The notes under the pieces were generated by a model, which saw nothing but the letters and a program-made list of their open reading frames with translations, was not told the origin of the DNA and made no database searches. A stretch of DNA of 64,000 bases, taken from assembly GCA_036502405.1 (NCBI GenBank), contig DASXYP010000031.1:32304-96303 (forward strand). The letters are read 5' to 3'. Within the stretch, counting starts at the first letter, position 1. Each line of letters starts with the position of its first letter. This document shows, piece after piece, positions 1 to 8,518 of this stretch. The position numbers and the translations under genes are program-made. This DNA is from Chersky-806 sp036502405 (lineage in GTDB: Bacteria > Actinomycetota > Acidimicrobiia > IMCC26256 > JAENVU01).

Positions 1-1
1 C

Positions 2-1663
2 TTCCTGCCCAAGCCGGGCACGAAGATGCACGACGCGCCGCCCTGCGCGCCCGAGGAGCTGGTGCGCACCATCGCGATCGCCCGCCTGGTGCTCGGTGGC
101 GCGATGCACGTGCAGGCGCCGCCGAACCTCACCGACGCGGCCGAGCTCGGAGATCTCGTCGCCGCCGGGATCGACGACTGGGGCGGTGTGTCGCCGCTGA
201 CCGCCGACCACGTGAACCCCGAGCGTCCCTGGCCCGCGCTCGAGCTGCTCCGCGGCGCGACCGAGGCGGCCGGCAAGACGCTCGCTCCCCGCCTCACCGT
301 CTACCCGGAGTACGTGCGCGACCCGGATCGGTGGCTCGACCCGGCGGTGCGATTCCCGGTCCTGTGTGCGAACGACCTCGAGGGCCTGGCCCGCGACGAC
401 GACTGGGCGAGCGGCGGCGACACCGCGCCCCGTACGCTCCTCCCCCCGCCCACCCCGGCGCGGGCGGGTGGACCGGTGGGTGAGGTGCTCGAGGGTGTCC
501 GTCGCGGCGACGTGGTCGGCGAGGCGGAGATCGTCACGCTGCTCGGCGCCCGCGGCCCCGAGCTCGCGGCGGTCTGCGAGGTGGCCGACGACCTGCGGCG
601 CGAGCTCGTCGGTGACACGGTCACGTTCGTCCGCAACCGCAACATCAACTACACGAACATCTGCACGTTCAAGTGCCGGTTCTGCGCCTTCTCCAAGGGG
701 CCCTTGTCGCTCAACCTCCGCGGCGACCCGTACCTCCTCGGGGTCGAGGAGATCCAGGCCCGCGTGGTCGAGGCCGTCGAGTGCGGCGCCACCGAGGTCT
801 GCCTGCAGGGCGGGATCCACCCCGACTTCGACGGCGAGTACTACCTCGACGTCGCCCGCGCGGTGAAGGCGGTCGCGCCGGACATCCACGTGCACGGGTT
901 CACCGCGCTCGAGGTGACCGAGGGCGCACGGCGCCTCGGGATGGACCTGGGTGAGTACCTCACGCTCGCGAAGGAGGCCGGGCTCTCCACGCTCCCCGGC
1001 ACCGCGGCCGAGATCCTCGACGACGAGGTCCGGGCGATCATCTGCCCCGACAAGATCGACACCGAGGAGTGGCTCGAAGCGCACCGGATCGCGCACGGCG
1101 TCGGCCTCCGCTCGAACGTCACGATCATGTTCGGCCACGTCGAGCGACCCGAGCACGTGGCCCGGCACCTGGTCCGCACCCGCGCGCTGCAGCTCGAGAC
1201 CGGCGGGTTCACCGAGTTCGTCCCGCTGCCGTTCGTGCACATGGCGACCCCGATCTTCCTGCAGAAGAAGGCGCGGAAGGGCCCGACGTTCCGCGAGCTG
1301 CTGCTCATGCAAGCGGTGGGTCGCATCGCGTACCGGGGGGCGATCGACAACATCCAGGTCTCGTGGGTGAAGACCGGCATCGCCGGCGCCCGCCAGGCGC
1401 TGCAGGCCGGGTGCAACGACCTCGGCGGCACGCTGATGGACGAGAACATCTCGCGCGCCGCCGGTGCGAGCCACGGGCAGGAGGCCGACGAGCACGACTT
1501 CCACGCGATGGTGGACCCGCTCGGCCGGCCGCTCGAGCAGCGCACCACGCTGTACGGCCGGATCCGGACCGAGGGGCGCCGGCTGCGCCCCGCGCCCGAG
1601 GCACACGATCACGGCGACGCGGTCCCGGTGGTCCTCCGGCCGTCGGCTCCGGTCGAGGCCTGA
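2..1663 (+). CDS. fbiC: FO synthase FbiC, 3' part (end of CofG domain plus whole CofH domain)
   Basis: Makes the F420 precursor FO (7,8-didemethyl-8-hydroxy-5-deazariboflavin) from tyrosine and the pyrimidine 5-amino-6-ribitylaminouracil. The frame is open from the first bases of the window, so the gene begins upstream. The first 130 or so residues match the C-terminal end of the CofG radical-SAM half (the DDWGGVSPLT and HVNPERPWP stretches). A linker follows, then a complete CofH half with the radical-SAM cluster motif CTFKCRFC after RNRNINYTNI, then LQGGIHP and a C-terminal GGTLMDENISRAAGA motif. Actinobacteria carry CofG and CofH fused as FbiC, whereas many archaea have separate proteins. 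The F420-type PPOX protein at about 59.4 kb is a possible user of the cofactor. Identification is secure; only the N-terminal half is missing. Confidence 0.96.
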   Translation, partial: FLPKPGTKMHDAPPCAPEELVRTIAIARLVLGGAMHVQAPPNLTDAAELGDLVAAGIDDWGGVSPLTADHVNPERPWPALELLRGATEAAGKTLAPRLTVYPEYVRDPDRWLDPAVRFPVLCANDLEGLARDDDWASGGDTAPRTLLPPPTPARAGGPVGEVLEGVRRGDVVGEAEIVTLLGARGPELAAVCEVADDLRRELVGDTVTFVRNRNINYTNICTFKCRFCAFSKGPLSLNLRGDPYLLGVEEIQARVVEAVECGATEVCLQGGIHPDFDGEYYLDVARAVKAVAPDIHVHGFTALEVTEGARRLGMDLGEYLTLAKEAGLSTLPGTAAEILDDEVRAIICPDKIDTEEWLEAHRIAHGVGLRSNVTIMFGHVERPEHVARHLVRTRALQLETGGFTEFVPLPFVHMATPIFLQKKARKGPTFRELLLMQAVGRIAYRGAIDNIQVSWVKTGIAGARQALQAGCNDLGGTLMDENISRAAGASHGQEADEHDFHAMVDPLGRPLEQRTTLYGRIRTEGRRLRPAPEAHDHGDAVPVVLRPSAPVEA

Positions 1664-1788
1664 CCGCTGCAGGATTCCGAGCAAGGAGCACCGTTGACGG
1701 AGAGTGGAGCGGGGACACGCCCTGCGTGGAGCCGATCGATGAGCGGAGCGTGGCCCCAGCGGCGCGGCCCCGAGGTCGGAGAGCGGGA

Positions 1789-2781
1789 ATGACGGACGTG
1801 GTGGGGATCGGCAACGCGCTCGTGGACGTGCTGAGCCACGAGACCGACGAGTTCGTCGAGGCGCAGGGCATGGTCAAGGGCACGATGGCCCTGATCGACA
1901 CCGAGCGGGCCGAGGCGCTGTACGCCGCGATGAACCCGGCGGTCGAGATCTCCGGCGGTTCCTGCGCGAACACGATGGTGGGTCTCGCATCCTTCGGCAG
2001 TGCTGCCGCGTTCATCGGACGGGTGCGCACGGATCAGCTGGGCGCGGTCTACGCGCACGACCTGCGCGCCGCGGGCGTGCAGTTCGACACCCCGCCGGCC
2101 ACGGACGGGCTTCCGTCGGGGCGCTGCCTGATCGTGGTGACGCCGGACGCGGAGCGCACGCTCAACACCTACCTCGGCGCATCGGCGGAGCTCGGTGAGT
2201 CCGACGTGGACCCCAGCTTGATCGCGTCGGCGTCGATCACGTACCTCGAGGGCTACCTGTGGGACTCCCCCGGCGCCCAGCTCGCGTACCGCGCCGCGGC
2301 CGCTCGAGCTCACGAGGCCGGGCAGCGCGTCGCGCTCACCTTGTCCGATCTCTTCGCCGTCGAGCGGCACCGCGAGACGTTCCTCGAGCTCGTGGCCGAG
2401 TCCGTCGACATCCTCTTTGCCAACGAGGCCGAGATCTGCGGGCTCTACGAGACGGACGACTTCGACACCGCGGTCGGCCGGGTCACGGGCCACTGCGAGG
2501 TCGCGGCGCTCACCCGCAGCGAGCAGGGCGCGGTGATCCTGCGCGGCGACGAGGTGCACGTCGTGCCCGCGCATCCCATCCCCGGGGGCAAGCTCGTCGA
2601 CACCACCGGGGCCGGTGACCTCTACGCGGCCGGCTTCCTCCACGGCTTCACCCAGGGCTACGACCTCGACCTCTGCGGCCGCCTCGGCGCGCTCGCCGCG
2701 TCCGAGATCATCTCCCACCTCGGCGCGCGGCCGGAGACGAACCTCGCCGAGCTCGCGCGCCCGCTGCTCGCCGGTCGCTGA
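1789..2781 (+). CDS. PfkB-family carbohydrate/nucleoside kinase (adenosine-kinase-like)
   Basis: Predicted ATP-dependent sugar or nucleoside kinase of 330 residues. The N-terminal half carries the PfkB substrate motif GGSCANTMVGLASFG, and the C-terminal half carries the hallmark DTTGAGD anion-hole and catalytic-base motif, in which the last Asp is the base. The overall pattern (VGIGNALVDVL start, FANEAEICGL) resembles the adenosine-kinase/ribokinase branch annotated as adenosine kinase in many bacteria, but substrate cannot be fixed from sequence. The ATG chosen is preceded by GGAGAG at a good distance; the frame is open far upstream only because the DNA is G+C-rich. The stop overlaps the next start as TGATG, so it is probably translated together with the LOG-family gene. 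Confidence 0.88.
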   Translation: MTDVVGIGNALVDVLSHETDEFVEAQGMVKGTMALIDTERAEALYAAMNPAVEISGGSCANTMVGLASFGSAAAFIGRVRTDQLGAVYAHDLRAAGVQFDTPPATDGLPSGRCLIVVTPDAERTLNTYLGASAELGESDVDPSLIASASITYLEGYLWDSPGAQLAYRAAAARAHEAGQRVALTLSDLFAVERHRETFLELVAESVDILFANEAEICGLYETDDFDTAVGRVTGHCEVAALTRSEQGAVILRGDEVHVVPAHPIPGGKLVDTTGAGDLYAAGFLHGFTQGYDLDLCGRLGALAASEIISHLGARPETNLAELARPLLAGR

Positions 2782-3827
2782 TGCACAAGCTCCCGCGCTA
2801 CCGGACCGGCGATCCGGAGCTCGACCGGGCGGTGGCAGAGCTCGTCGACGAGGTCCACCCGGGGCGCAACGAAGACCTCGTGTTCGAGCTGGTCACGTCC
2901 GCGCTCCGGCTCGCACGCGACGGCGCGTCGCGCGGTGACCTGAAGGTCGCGAACGCCGCCCTGAAGGAGCTGCGCTACGCGTTCCAGGTGTTCTCGCCGT
3001 ACCGCGCGGCGCGGAAGGCCTCGATCTTCGGGTCGGCGCGCACCCGGCCCGACGACCCGCTCTATGACCAGGCGCGCCGGCTCGCGACCGCGCTGGCCGC
3101 CCACGACTGGATGGTCATCACCGGCGCGGGTCCCGGGATCATGACCGCCGGCATCGAGGGCGCGGGCGTCGAGAACGCGTTCGGGGTGACGATCCGGTTG
3201 CCGTTCGAGGCGACGACGAGCGAGTTCCTCGCCGGCGACCCGAAGCTCGTGAACTTCCGCTACTTCTTCACCCGCAAGCTCACGTTCGTCAAGGAGTCGG
3301 ACGGGTTCGCGCTCCTTCCCGGCGGGTACGGGACGCTCGACGAGGCGTTCGAGACGCTGACGCTCATCCAGACCGGCAAGGCGCAACCGGCGCCGATCGT
3401 GCTGCTCGACGTCCCTGGAGGGACCTACTGGCACCGGTGGCTCGAGTTCGTCGAGGCGGAGCTCGCCGACCGCAACTACATCGCGACCGAGGATCTCAAC
3501 CTCGTGCTCGTCACCGATGACGTCGCGACCGCGGTCGAGGAGCTCACCGGCTTCTACGCCAACTACCACTCGATGCGCTTCGTCGAGGGCAATTTGGTGC
3601 TCCGGGTGCAGCACGCGCCCGACGACGAGCAGCTCCAGGCGATCAACGAGGTCTTCGCGGAGATCGTCGTGAAAGGCCGCATCGAGCGGAGCGGCCCGAC
3701 CAAGGTCGAGGTCGCCGACCGGGACTTCGCCGAGCTCGATCGGGTGACGTTCCGCTTCGACCGGCGCAACTGGTCCCGGCTCCGCGACCTCATCGACGCG
3801 CTCAACCGCCCGTACCGCGAGGTCTGA
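2781..3827 (+). CDS. LOG-family (TIGR00730-like) Rossmann nucleotide-binding protein, long form
   Basis: A 348-residue protein with the core of the lysine-decarboxylase-like/LOG fold. It has GSARTRPDD at the start of the Rossmann fold, the phosphate-binding GAGPGIMTAG, and the signature PGGYGTLDEAFE. LOG proteins hydrolyse nucleoside monophosphates to free base and ribose 5-phosphate (cytokinin activation in plants; role in most bacteria unclear). Usual LOG proteins are about 180-240 residues. This one has roughly 75 extra N-terminal and 100 extra C-terminal residues, as in the long actinobacterial and cyanobacterial homologues. It overlaps the PfkB kinase by one base, and pairing with a nucleoside kinase suggests a shared place in nucleoside or nucleotide salvage (inference). 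Confidence 0.85.
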   Translation: MHKLPRYRTGDPELDRAVAELVDEVHPGRNEDLVFELVTSALRLARDGASRGDLKVANAALKELRYAFQVFSPYRAARKASIFGSARTRPDDPLYDQARRLATALAAHDWMVITGAGPGIMTAGIEGAGVENAFGVTIRLPFEATTSEFLAGDPKLVNFRYFFTRKLTFVKESDGFALLPGGYGTLDEAFETLTLIQTGKAQPAPIVLLDVPGGTYWHRWLEFVEAELADRNYIATEDLNLVLVTDDVATAVEELTGFYANYHSMRFVEGNLVLRVQHAPDDEQLQAINEVFAEIVVKGRIERSGPTKVEVADRDFAELDRVTFRFDRRNWSRLRDLIDALNRPYREV

Positions 3828-3828
3828 G

Positions 3829-3879
3829 CGCTTTGGCGTCGCTTACCCACCGTATGGGTGGGTAGACGACGCCAAAGCG
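3829..3879. terminator. Bidirectional hairpin terminator between convergent genes
   Basis: A 13-bp perfect inverted repeat (CGCTTTGGCGTCG at one end, its complement at the other) encloses a second 7-bp stem built on TACCCAC/GTGGGTA. It lies two bases after the LOG-family stop and just beyond the stop of the opposing coiled-coil gene. There is no T run, which is usual for G+C-rich actinobacterial terminators. The position between two 3' ends argues for termination on both strands. Confidence 0.75.
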
Positions 3880-3893
3880 TTCGGGGGGTGTGG

Positions 3894-4100
3894 TCAGGGG
3901 CCGTCGGCGGCGGTCAGGTCGGTGGTGTCGAGGGCGCGGATCGCCTTCTCGATCGCCCTCCGGGCCTGCAGCAGCTTGCGCTCGTCGGCCTTGGCCGCTT
4001 CGCTCCCCGCGGCGGCCTCGCGCAGGCGGTCGTACGCGAGGTCGCGCAGCTGCTCCTCGATCGACCGCAGCTGGTCGACGAGCTCCTCGGCGCCGGTCAT
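3894..4100 (-). CDS. Small coiled-coil protein at the end of the glc operon
   Basis: A 68-residue, highly charged, helix-prone protein (MTGAEELVDQLRSIEEQLRD at its start) with heptad-like Leu/Ile/Ala spacing through most of its length. There are no membrane segments or cysteines. Its ATG overlaps the glcF stop as TGATG, so it is translationally coupled to glycolate oxidase. I do not recognise the family. Possible roles are a small assembly or oligomerisation partner of the GlcDEF complex or an unrelated passenger gene. Confidence 0.6.
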   Translation of the reverse strand: MTGAEELVDQLRSIEEQLRDLAYDRLREAAAGSEAAKADERKLLQARRAIEKAIRALDTTDLTAADGP

Positions 4101-5254
4101 CACAGGGCCTCCTCGACCAGCTCGGCCGGATGACGGACGTCGAGTCCCGCCGCCGCGAGGTGCATCGTGCATCCGGGATTCGCGGACGCGACGACGAAGG
4201 GGCGACCGCGCGCGGCGGCGCGGATCGCCGCGACCTTGCGTTCCCGCACCGCGCCCGAGAGCGCGGGCTCGGTGACGCTGTACGCCCCGCCCGCACCGCA
4301 GCACAGCCCGTCGTCGTCCAGCTCGACGAGCTCGTAGCCGTCGCGCAGCACCGTCCGAACCGCGCGTTCGACGTGCTGGACGTGACGGAGGTGGCACGGG
4401 TCCTGGACGACCACGGTCCGCCCGGTCGGGAGCAGCGGTGGCGTCTCGCGCCCGGCGAGCCATTCGGAGAAGTCCACGACCCGGGCCGAGAAGGTGCGAG
4501 CCGCGTCGGTGTCGAGCAGGCGTCCGTAGTCCTTCATCGCCGCGCCGCACCCCGCGCTGTCCACGACCACAGGGCCCTCGCCGGGGAGCGACGCGATGAC
4601 TCGACGGGCGAGGTGCTTCGCCTCGTCGTCGCGACCGGCATGAAGGTGCAGCGCGCCACAGCAGTCCCCGCCGGGCCCCGAGAGGCCGGGCCGGGTTCGG
4701 GCCGCGCGCATGACGGTGAGCGCGGCACGGTGGACGTCGCGCTGCCACGCGTCCATCACGCATCCGGTGAAGAGGAACGCATCGGGGTCGGGATCACCGT
4801 GCAGGGGTGCGCGCAGCGACCGCAGCGAGATCGGGGGGAGCCCCAACCGCGAGGGAACGAGATGGAGCTGCTGCGCGACGGCCAGCACCCAGCTGAGCGC
4901 GAGCAGCACCGCGTGCCGTGGGAGGACCAGGTGGTACGCGAGCCACTCCACCGCTCGCCGGGGCGGCGACCGATGCGGCCGGATCGCCGCGCGCGCCCCC
5001 TCCATGAGGTGGCCGAACGGCACGGATGACGGGCACGCGACCTCGCAGCCCCGGCACACGAGGCAGGCGTCCATCGCCTCGGTGAACGGCGCGTCGATCG
5101 GTGCCCCGCGCAGCTGCACGGCCTGCATCGCCGCGATGCGCCCACGCGGCGAGGCGACCTCGAGGCCGGTGACCCGGTACGTCGGGCACGCGGGGAGGCA
5201 CAGCCCGCAGGCCACGCAGGCGACCAGCTCGTCCTCGGGCAGCTGGAGGGTCAC
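4100..5254 (-). CDS. glcF: Glycolate oxidase iron-sulfur subunit GlcF
   Basis: The 384-residue electron-transfer subunit of membrane-associated glycolate dehydrogenase, passing electrons from the flavin subunits towards quinone. It has two ferredoxin-type [4Fe-4S] motifs (CVACGLCLPACP and CLVCRGCEVACP) near the N terminus. Two CCG-type modules of the GlcF/HdrB family follow, visible as GDCCGA and GLCCGAGG. The GTG start overlaps the glcE stop as GTGA, and the stop overlaps the small downstream gene. The upstream frame is open for hundreds of codons but has no family similarity. The gene order D-E-F is the classical one. Confidence 0.92.
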   Translation of the reverse strand: MTLQLPEDELVACVACGLCLPACPTYRVTGLEVASPRGRIAAMQAVQLRGAPIDAPFTEAMDACLVCRGCEVACPSSVPFGHLMEGARAAIRPHRSPPRRAVEWLAYHLVLPRHAVLLALSWVLAVAQQLHLVPSRLGLPPISLRSLRAPLHGDPDPDAFLFTGCVMDAWQRDVHRAALTVMRAARTRPGLSGPGGDCCGALHLHAGRDDEAKHLARRVIASLPGEGPVVVDSAGCGAAMKDYGRLLDTDAARTFSARVVDFSEWLAGRETPPLLPTGRTVVVQDPCHLRHVQHVERAVRTVLRDGYELVELDDDGLCCGAGGAYSVTEPALSGAVRERKVAAIRAAARGRPFVVASANPGCTMHLAAAGLDVRHPAELVEEAL

Positions 5255-6258
5255 GCGGCGCTCCCGACGACGGGCAGGCGACCCGGGTTCAGCTTGCCGG
5301 CCGGGTCGAACGCGTCCTTGATCCGGGCCGACAGCGCGGCGTTCGGCAGGGCGGAGCCGAACGGGTCGAGCCCCGGCGCCCCGGCCTCCCGCAGCAGCCA
5401 GCCTCCCTCGGCCTCGACCGCGGCGCGGGCCGCACCGAGCGCGGCCTCGGTGGCCGCGCCGATGTGCACGGTGCCGACGCCGCCCTCGGCGAGCCAGCTC
5501 ACGCGGAGGGCGTCGAGCCGGGGCCCGAGTGACGCAACGCGGCCGGGTGCGACCGAGCCGCGCCCGCGGTGCTTCTCTGCCGGCCAGGCCGGCGGGTCGT
5601 CGACCGCGGTGATGTCGCCACGCGCCTGCTCGCTCGCGACGTCGTCGGGATGGCCCTCCAGGAGGACGGAGGTCCGGTGGCCGTCCCACGCCAGGCAGGA
5701 CGGCTTGAACAGGAGCGCCCTGAGCTCCCCGGGCGGGTGAGCGCTGGTGCCCCACCGGGCGACCATCGGGCGGGGCACCGTGCGCAACGTCACCTGGACG
5801 ACGACCCCGAGCGTGCCCAGCGAGCCGACGACCATTCGCGGCAGGTCGTAGCCGGTGACGTTCTTCACCGTGGGTCCCCCACCGCGCACGAGCCGGCCGT
5901 CGCCCGTGACCATTCGCACCTCGAGCACGCGGTCGCGCACCGGCCCGGCGCGGAGCCGCCGGCGCCCGGAGAGCCCACACGCGAGGACGCCGCCGACGGT
6001 CGCCCGGTCGTCGCGCGGGTCGAGCGGGCACTCCTGGCCGTGCTCGGCCAGCGCGGCCGACAGCTCGTGCACCGGGGTGCCGGCGCGCACGGTCACGGTC
6101 ATGTCCCCGGGCTCGTAGCTCACGATCCCGCCGGGGACCACGAGCTCGACCGCGCCGGGCGCGGTAGCGCCACCGACGTCGCGGTGCGTCCCGGCGCCGC
6201 GCACGACGACCGCGTCGGCGCGGTCGATCGTGTCGACGATCTCGTCGACCGGGTTCAC
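5251..6258 (-). CDS. glcE: Glycolate oxidase FAD-binding subunit GlcE
   Basis: A 335-residue FAD-binding PCMH-fold subunit that partners GlcD. Seen are the ATVGGVLACGLSG FAD-binding stretch, GPTVKNVTGYDLPRMVVGS and a C-terminal FDPAGKLNPGRLP that is characteristic of glycolate oxidase and D-lactate dehydrogenase relatives. The GTG start (protein begins VNPVDEIVDTI) is chosen because it overlaps the glcD stop as GTGA, matching the glcE/glcF junction. Another in-frame GTG two codons upstream is possible. The middle of the protein is shorter and more divergent than in E. coli GlcE, as is common in actinobacteria. Confidence 0.9.
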   Translation of the reverse strand: MNPVDEIVDTIDRADAVVVRGAGTHRDVGGATAPGAVELVVPGGIVSYEPGDMTVTVRAGTPVHELSAALAEHGQECPLDPRDDRATVGGVLACGLSGRRRLRAGPVRDRVLEVRMVTGDGRLVRGGGPTVKNVTGYDLPRMVVGSLGTLGVVVQVTLRTVPRPMVARWGTSAHPPGELRALLFKPSCLAWDGHRTSVLLEGHPDDVASEQARGDITAVDDPPAWPAEKHRGRGSVAPGRVASLGPRLDALRVSWLAEGGVGTVHIGAATEAALGAARAAVEAEGGWLLREAGAPGLDPFGSALPNAALSARIKDAFDPAGKLNPGRLPVVGSAA

Positions 6259-7682
6259 ACCCACGCGCCTTCCGGCACGCGCATGGTCTCGCCGCACCGG
6301 CTCCCCCTGGGCAACACCTTCTGCGGGTTCGACCGGCCGTCGGGGTCGAACGCGTCGCGCAGGCGCGCTTGCGCGTCGAGGTCGTCGGCGGTGAACACCA
6401 GGGGCATGAAGTCGCGCTTCTCGAGCCCGATGCCGTGCTCACCGCTCAGGACGCCGCCGGCCGCGATGCACGCCCGGACGATCGCATCACCCGCGGCGTG
6501 CACGCGCGGCCAGATCCCCGGCTCGCGCGCGTCGAACACGAGCAGCGGGTGGAGGTTCCCGTCGCCGGCGTGGAAGACGTTCATCACGAGCAGGTCCTGC
6601 TCGGCCGCGATCGCGTACACCTCGCGCAGCACGTCGAGGAGCCGGGTGCGCGGGACGACCGCGTCATGGAGGTAGTAGTCGGGTGCGATCCGGGCGATCG
6701 CGCCGAACGCGGACTTGCGGCCCTTCCACAGGAGCGCGCGCTCGGCCTCGTCGGCGGCGACCCGCACGTCACGGGCTCCGTGTGCGCGCGCCACCTCGTC
6801 GACGACGGCCACCGCCGCGTCCACCCCCGCGGGCAACCCGTCCAGCTCGGCGAGCAGCACCGCCTCGGCGTCACGCGGGTAGCCCGCGTGGACGAAGTCC
6901 TCGACCGCCCGGGTGATCCGGGCGTCCATCATCTCGAGCGCGGACGGCACGATCCCGGCGGCGATGATCGCGCTGACGGTCGCGGCGGCGTCGTCGATCG
7001 ACGTGAAGTCCAGGAGGAGGGTGCGCACGCACGGCGGGTCGGGCTGGAGCCGGACCGCGATCCGGGTGGCGATGCCCATCGTCCCTTCGCTGCCGACGAA
7101 GCACCCGCGCAGGTCGAGGCCGGGCGTGTCCGGCTCGAGGCCACCGAGCCGGGTGACCGTGCCGTCGGGGAGAACGACGTCGAGCGCCAGGACGTGCGCG
7201 GAGGTGACCCCTGCCGCGAGGCAGTGGGGCCCACCCGCGTTGGTGGCGACGTTGCCGCCGATCGTGCAGGCCTGCTGGGACGACGGGTCCGGTGCGTAGT
7301 GGAGACCGAGGTGCGCGACCGCGCGGCTGAGGTCGAGGTTGAGGATCCCCGGCTCGACCCAGGCGACCCGCGCCTCGACGTCGACCTCCAGCAGACGGTT
7401 CATCTGGGTGGTCACGATGACCAGCGGGTCGTCGACGGGCGTCGCGCCGCCGGCCAACCCGGTCCCACTCCCCCGGGCCACGAACGACCGGCCGTGCCGG
7501 ATCGCACACCGCACGGCGTACGCGACGTCCTCGGTCGAGCGCGGGAAGCACACGGCGACGGCTCGGCCCCGATCGGTCCCCGCGTCGCGGGCGTAGAGCG
7601 CGAGCTCCAGCGGCTCCGCGCGCGCCTGCCCGGCGCCGAGTCCACGTACGAGGTCGGCGACGAGCGCCTCAGAGCTGGTGAT
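6255..7682 (-). CDS. glcD: Glycolate oxidase subunit GlcD (predicted ATC start)
   Basis: The catalytic FAD-dependent subunit, about 475 residues. It shows the PCMH FAD fold (GSGTGLAGGA, CTIGGNVATNAGG, GCFVGSEGTMG) and C-terminal FAD-oxidase features (VFHAGDGNLHP, GGVLSGEHGIGLEKR, FDPDGRSNPQKVLP). Homologues have about 45 residues before the first canonical start (a GTG at 7553). Those residues are present here in the same open frame (ALVADLVRGLG, ALYARDAG), but they contain no ATG, GTG or TTG. A TAGCAT -10 lies six bases before an in-frame ATC. That is exactly the spacing seen at other leaderless genes here, so I place the start at that ATC. Alternatives are a base error at the start codon, or a frameshift from a nearby GTG in another frame. 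Confidence 0.85.
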   Translation of the reverse strand: MTSSEALVADLVRGLGAGQARAEPLELALYARDAGTDRGRAVAVCFPRSTEDVAYAVRCAIRHGRSFVARGSGTGLAGGATPVDDPLVIVTTQMNRLLEVDVEARVAWVEPGILNLDLSRAVAHLGLHYAPDPSSQQACTIGGNVATNAGGPHCLAAGVTSAHVLALDVVLPDGTVTRLGGLEPDTPGLDLRGCFVGSEGTMGIATRIAVRLQPDPPCVRTLLLDFTSIDDAAATVSAIIAAGIVPSALEMMDARITRAVEDFVHAGYPRDAEAVLLAELDGLPAGVDAAVAVVDEVARAHGARDVRVAADEAERALLWKGRKSAFGAIARIAPDYYLHDAVVPRTRLLDVLREVYAIAAEQDLLVMNVFHAGDGNLHPLLVFDAREPGIWPRVHAAGDAIVRACIAAGGVLSGEHGIGLEKRDFMPLVFTADDLDAQARLRDAFDPDGRSNPQKVLPRGSRCGETMRVPEGAWV

Positions 7683-7688
7683 CCACCG

Positions 7689-7694
7689 ATGCTA
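7689..7694 (-). promoter_or_regulatory. -10 element of the glc operon
   Basis: TAGCAT read on the minus strand, followed by six bases and then the in-frame ATC proposed as the glcD start. Same geometry as the other leaderless promoters in the window. No convincing -35 is seen. Confidence 0.5.
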
Positions 7695-7708
7695 CTGACG
7701 GTTGCCGC

Positions 7709-7714
7709 TACATT
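7709..7714 (+). promoter_or_regulatory. -10 element of the Cys-rich protein gene
   Basis: TACATT, seven bases before the GTG of the Cys-rich gene. It supports that GTG over an in-frame ATG 33 bases upstream, which would lie ahead of this -10. Confidence 0.5.
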
Positions 7715-7721
7715 TCGCGGC

Positions 7722-8504
7722 GTGGCGAAGACGACAGGACCGGTACGGGAGTGGGTCACGTTCCAGGACCCGAAGCGCAAGCGGCACGTGTGGCACGTGG
7801 ACATCACGTTCATGACGTCGCACTGGAGCTGCATCTTCGGCCAGGGCTGCCAGGGCGTGCTGACCGAGGAGGCGCCCGAGCTGGTCCAGGGCTGCTGCTC
7901 CTACGGCGCCCACGCATCGGGTGCGAAGGACCGCGCGCTGGTGAACCGGGCATCCAAGCTGCTCGACGACGACACGTGGCAGTTCCGCAAGCGGGCGAAG
8001 AAGCGGGGGATCTGGGTCAAGGTCGCCAAGGACGACTACCGGACGCGCCTGCACAAGGGCGCGTGCATCTTCCTCAACCGTCCCGGGTTCGCGACCGGTC
8101 CCGGGTGCGCGCTGCACCAGCTCGCCGACCGCACCGGCCAGCACCACAGCGACCTCAAGCCCGAGGTGTGCTGGCAGCTCCCGTTGCGCAACATCGAGGA
8201 GTACGACGAGGACGCGGACGACGGCATCGTCTACCACCGCCTGACCGAGTTCGCGCGCCACGGCTGGGGCGAGGGCGGCGACGAGTTCGCGTGGTGGTGC
8301 ACCGAGGAGCCGGCCGCATTCGTCGGGGGCGAGATGGTGTATCGCAGCCTCGAGCCGGAGCTGCGCAAGATGTGCGGCGACGATCTATTCGAGCGCATCG
8401 CCGCGTACCTCGACGAGCGGGTCGCGACCGGCCCCGCGCCGGTGCGTCACCCTTCGGAGCGACCCGTCGTCCTCGGGCCGACCCGCACGGCGCGCAGCGC
8501 CTGA
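7722..8504 (+). CDS. Conserved Cys/His-rich protein of unknown function, likely metal-binding
   Basis: A 260-residue soluble protein with many cysteines in conserved-looking settings: SCIFGQGCQG, QGCCSYGAH, GACIFLN, GPGCALHQ, VCWQLPLR and WWCT, with interspersed histidines (TGQHHSDLK). I recognise the pattern as a conserved actinobacterial hypothetical family, not a characterised enzyme. The Cys spacing suggests a zinc or iron-sulfur site (inference). The C-terminal 25 residues are Pro/Arg-rich and probably disordered. It is divergent from the glc operon and followed after 14 bases by the TIGR03084-like gene, so the two may be cotranscribed. Confidence 0.75.
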   Translation: MAKTTGPVREWVTFQDPKRKRHVWHVDITFMTSHWSCIFGQGCQGVLTEEAPELVQGCCSYGAHASGAKDRALVNRASKLLDDDTWQFRKRAKKRGIWVKVAKDDYRTRLHKGACIFLNRPGFATGPGCALHQLADRTGQHHSDLKPEVCWQLPLRNIEEYDEDADDGIVYHRLTEFARHGWGEGGDEFAWWCTEEPAAFVGGEMVYRSLEPELRKMCGDDLFERIAAYLDERVATGPAPVRHPSERPVVLGPTRTARSA

Positions 8505-8518
8505 CCGCAGTCCCCTCG

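Noticed and set aside
6369..7688. A plus-strand frame open for over 1.3 kb upstream of the Cys-rich gene
   Set aside because: It is the exact antisense of glcD and glcE; its translation is rich in Arg, Asp and Val repeats typical of G+C-rich shadow frames, with no family motif.
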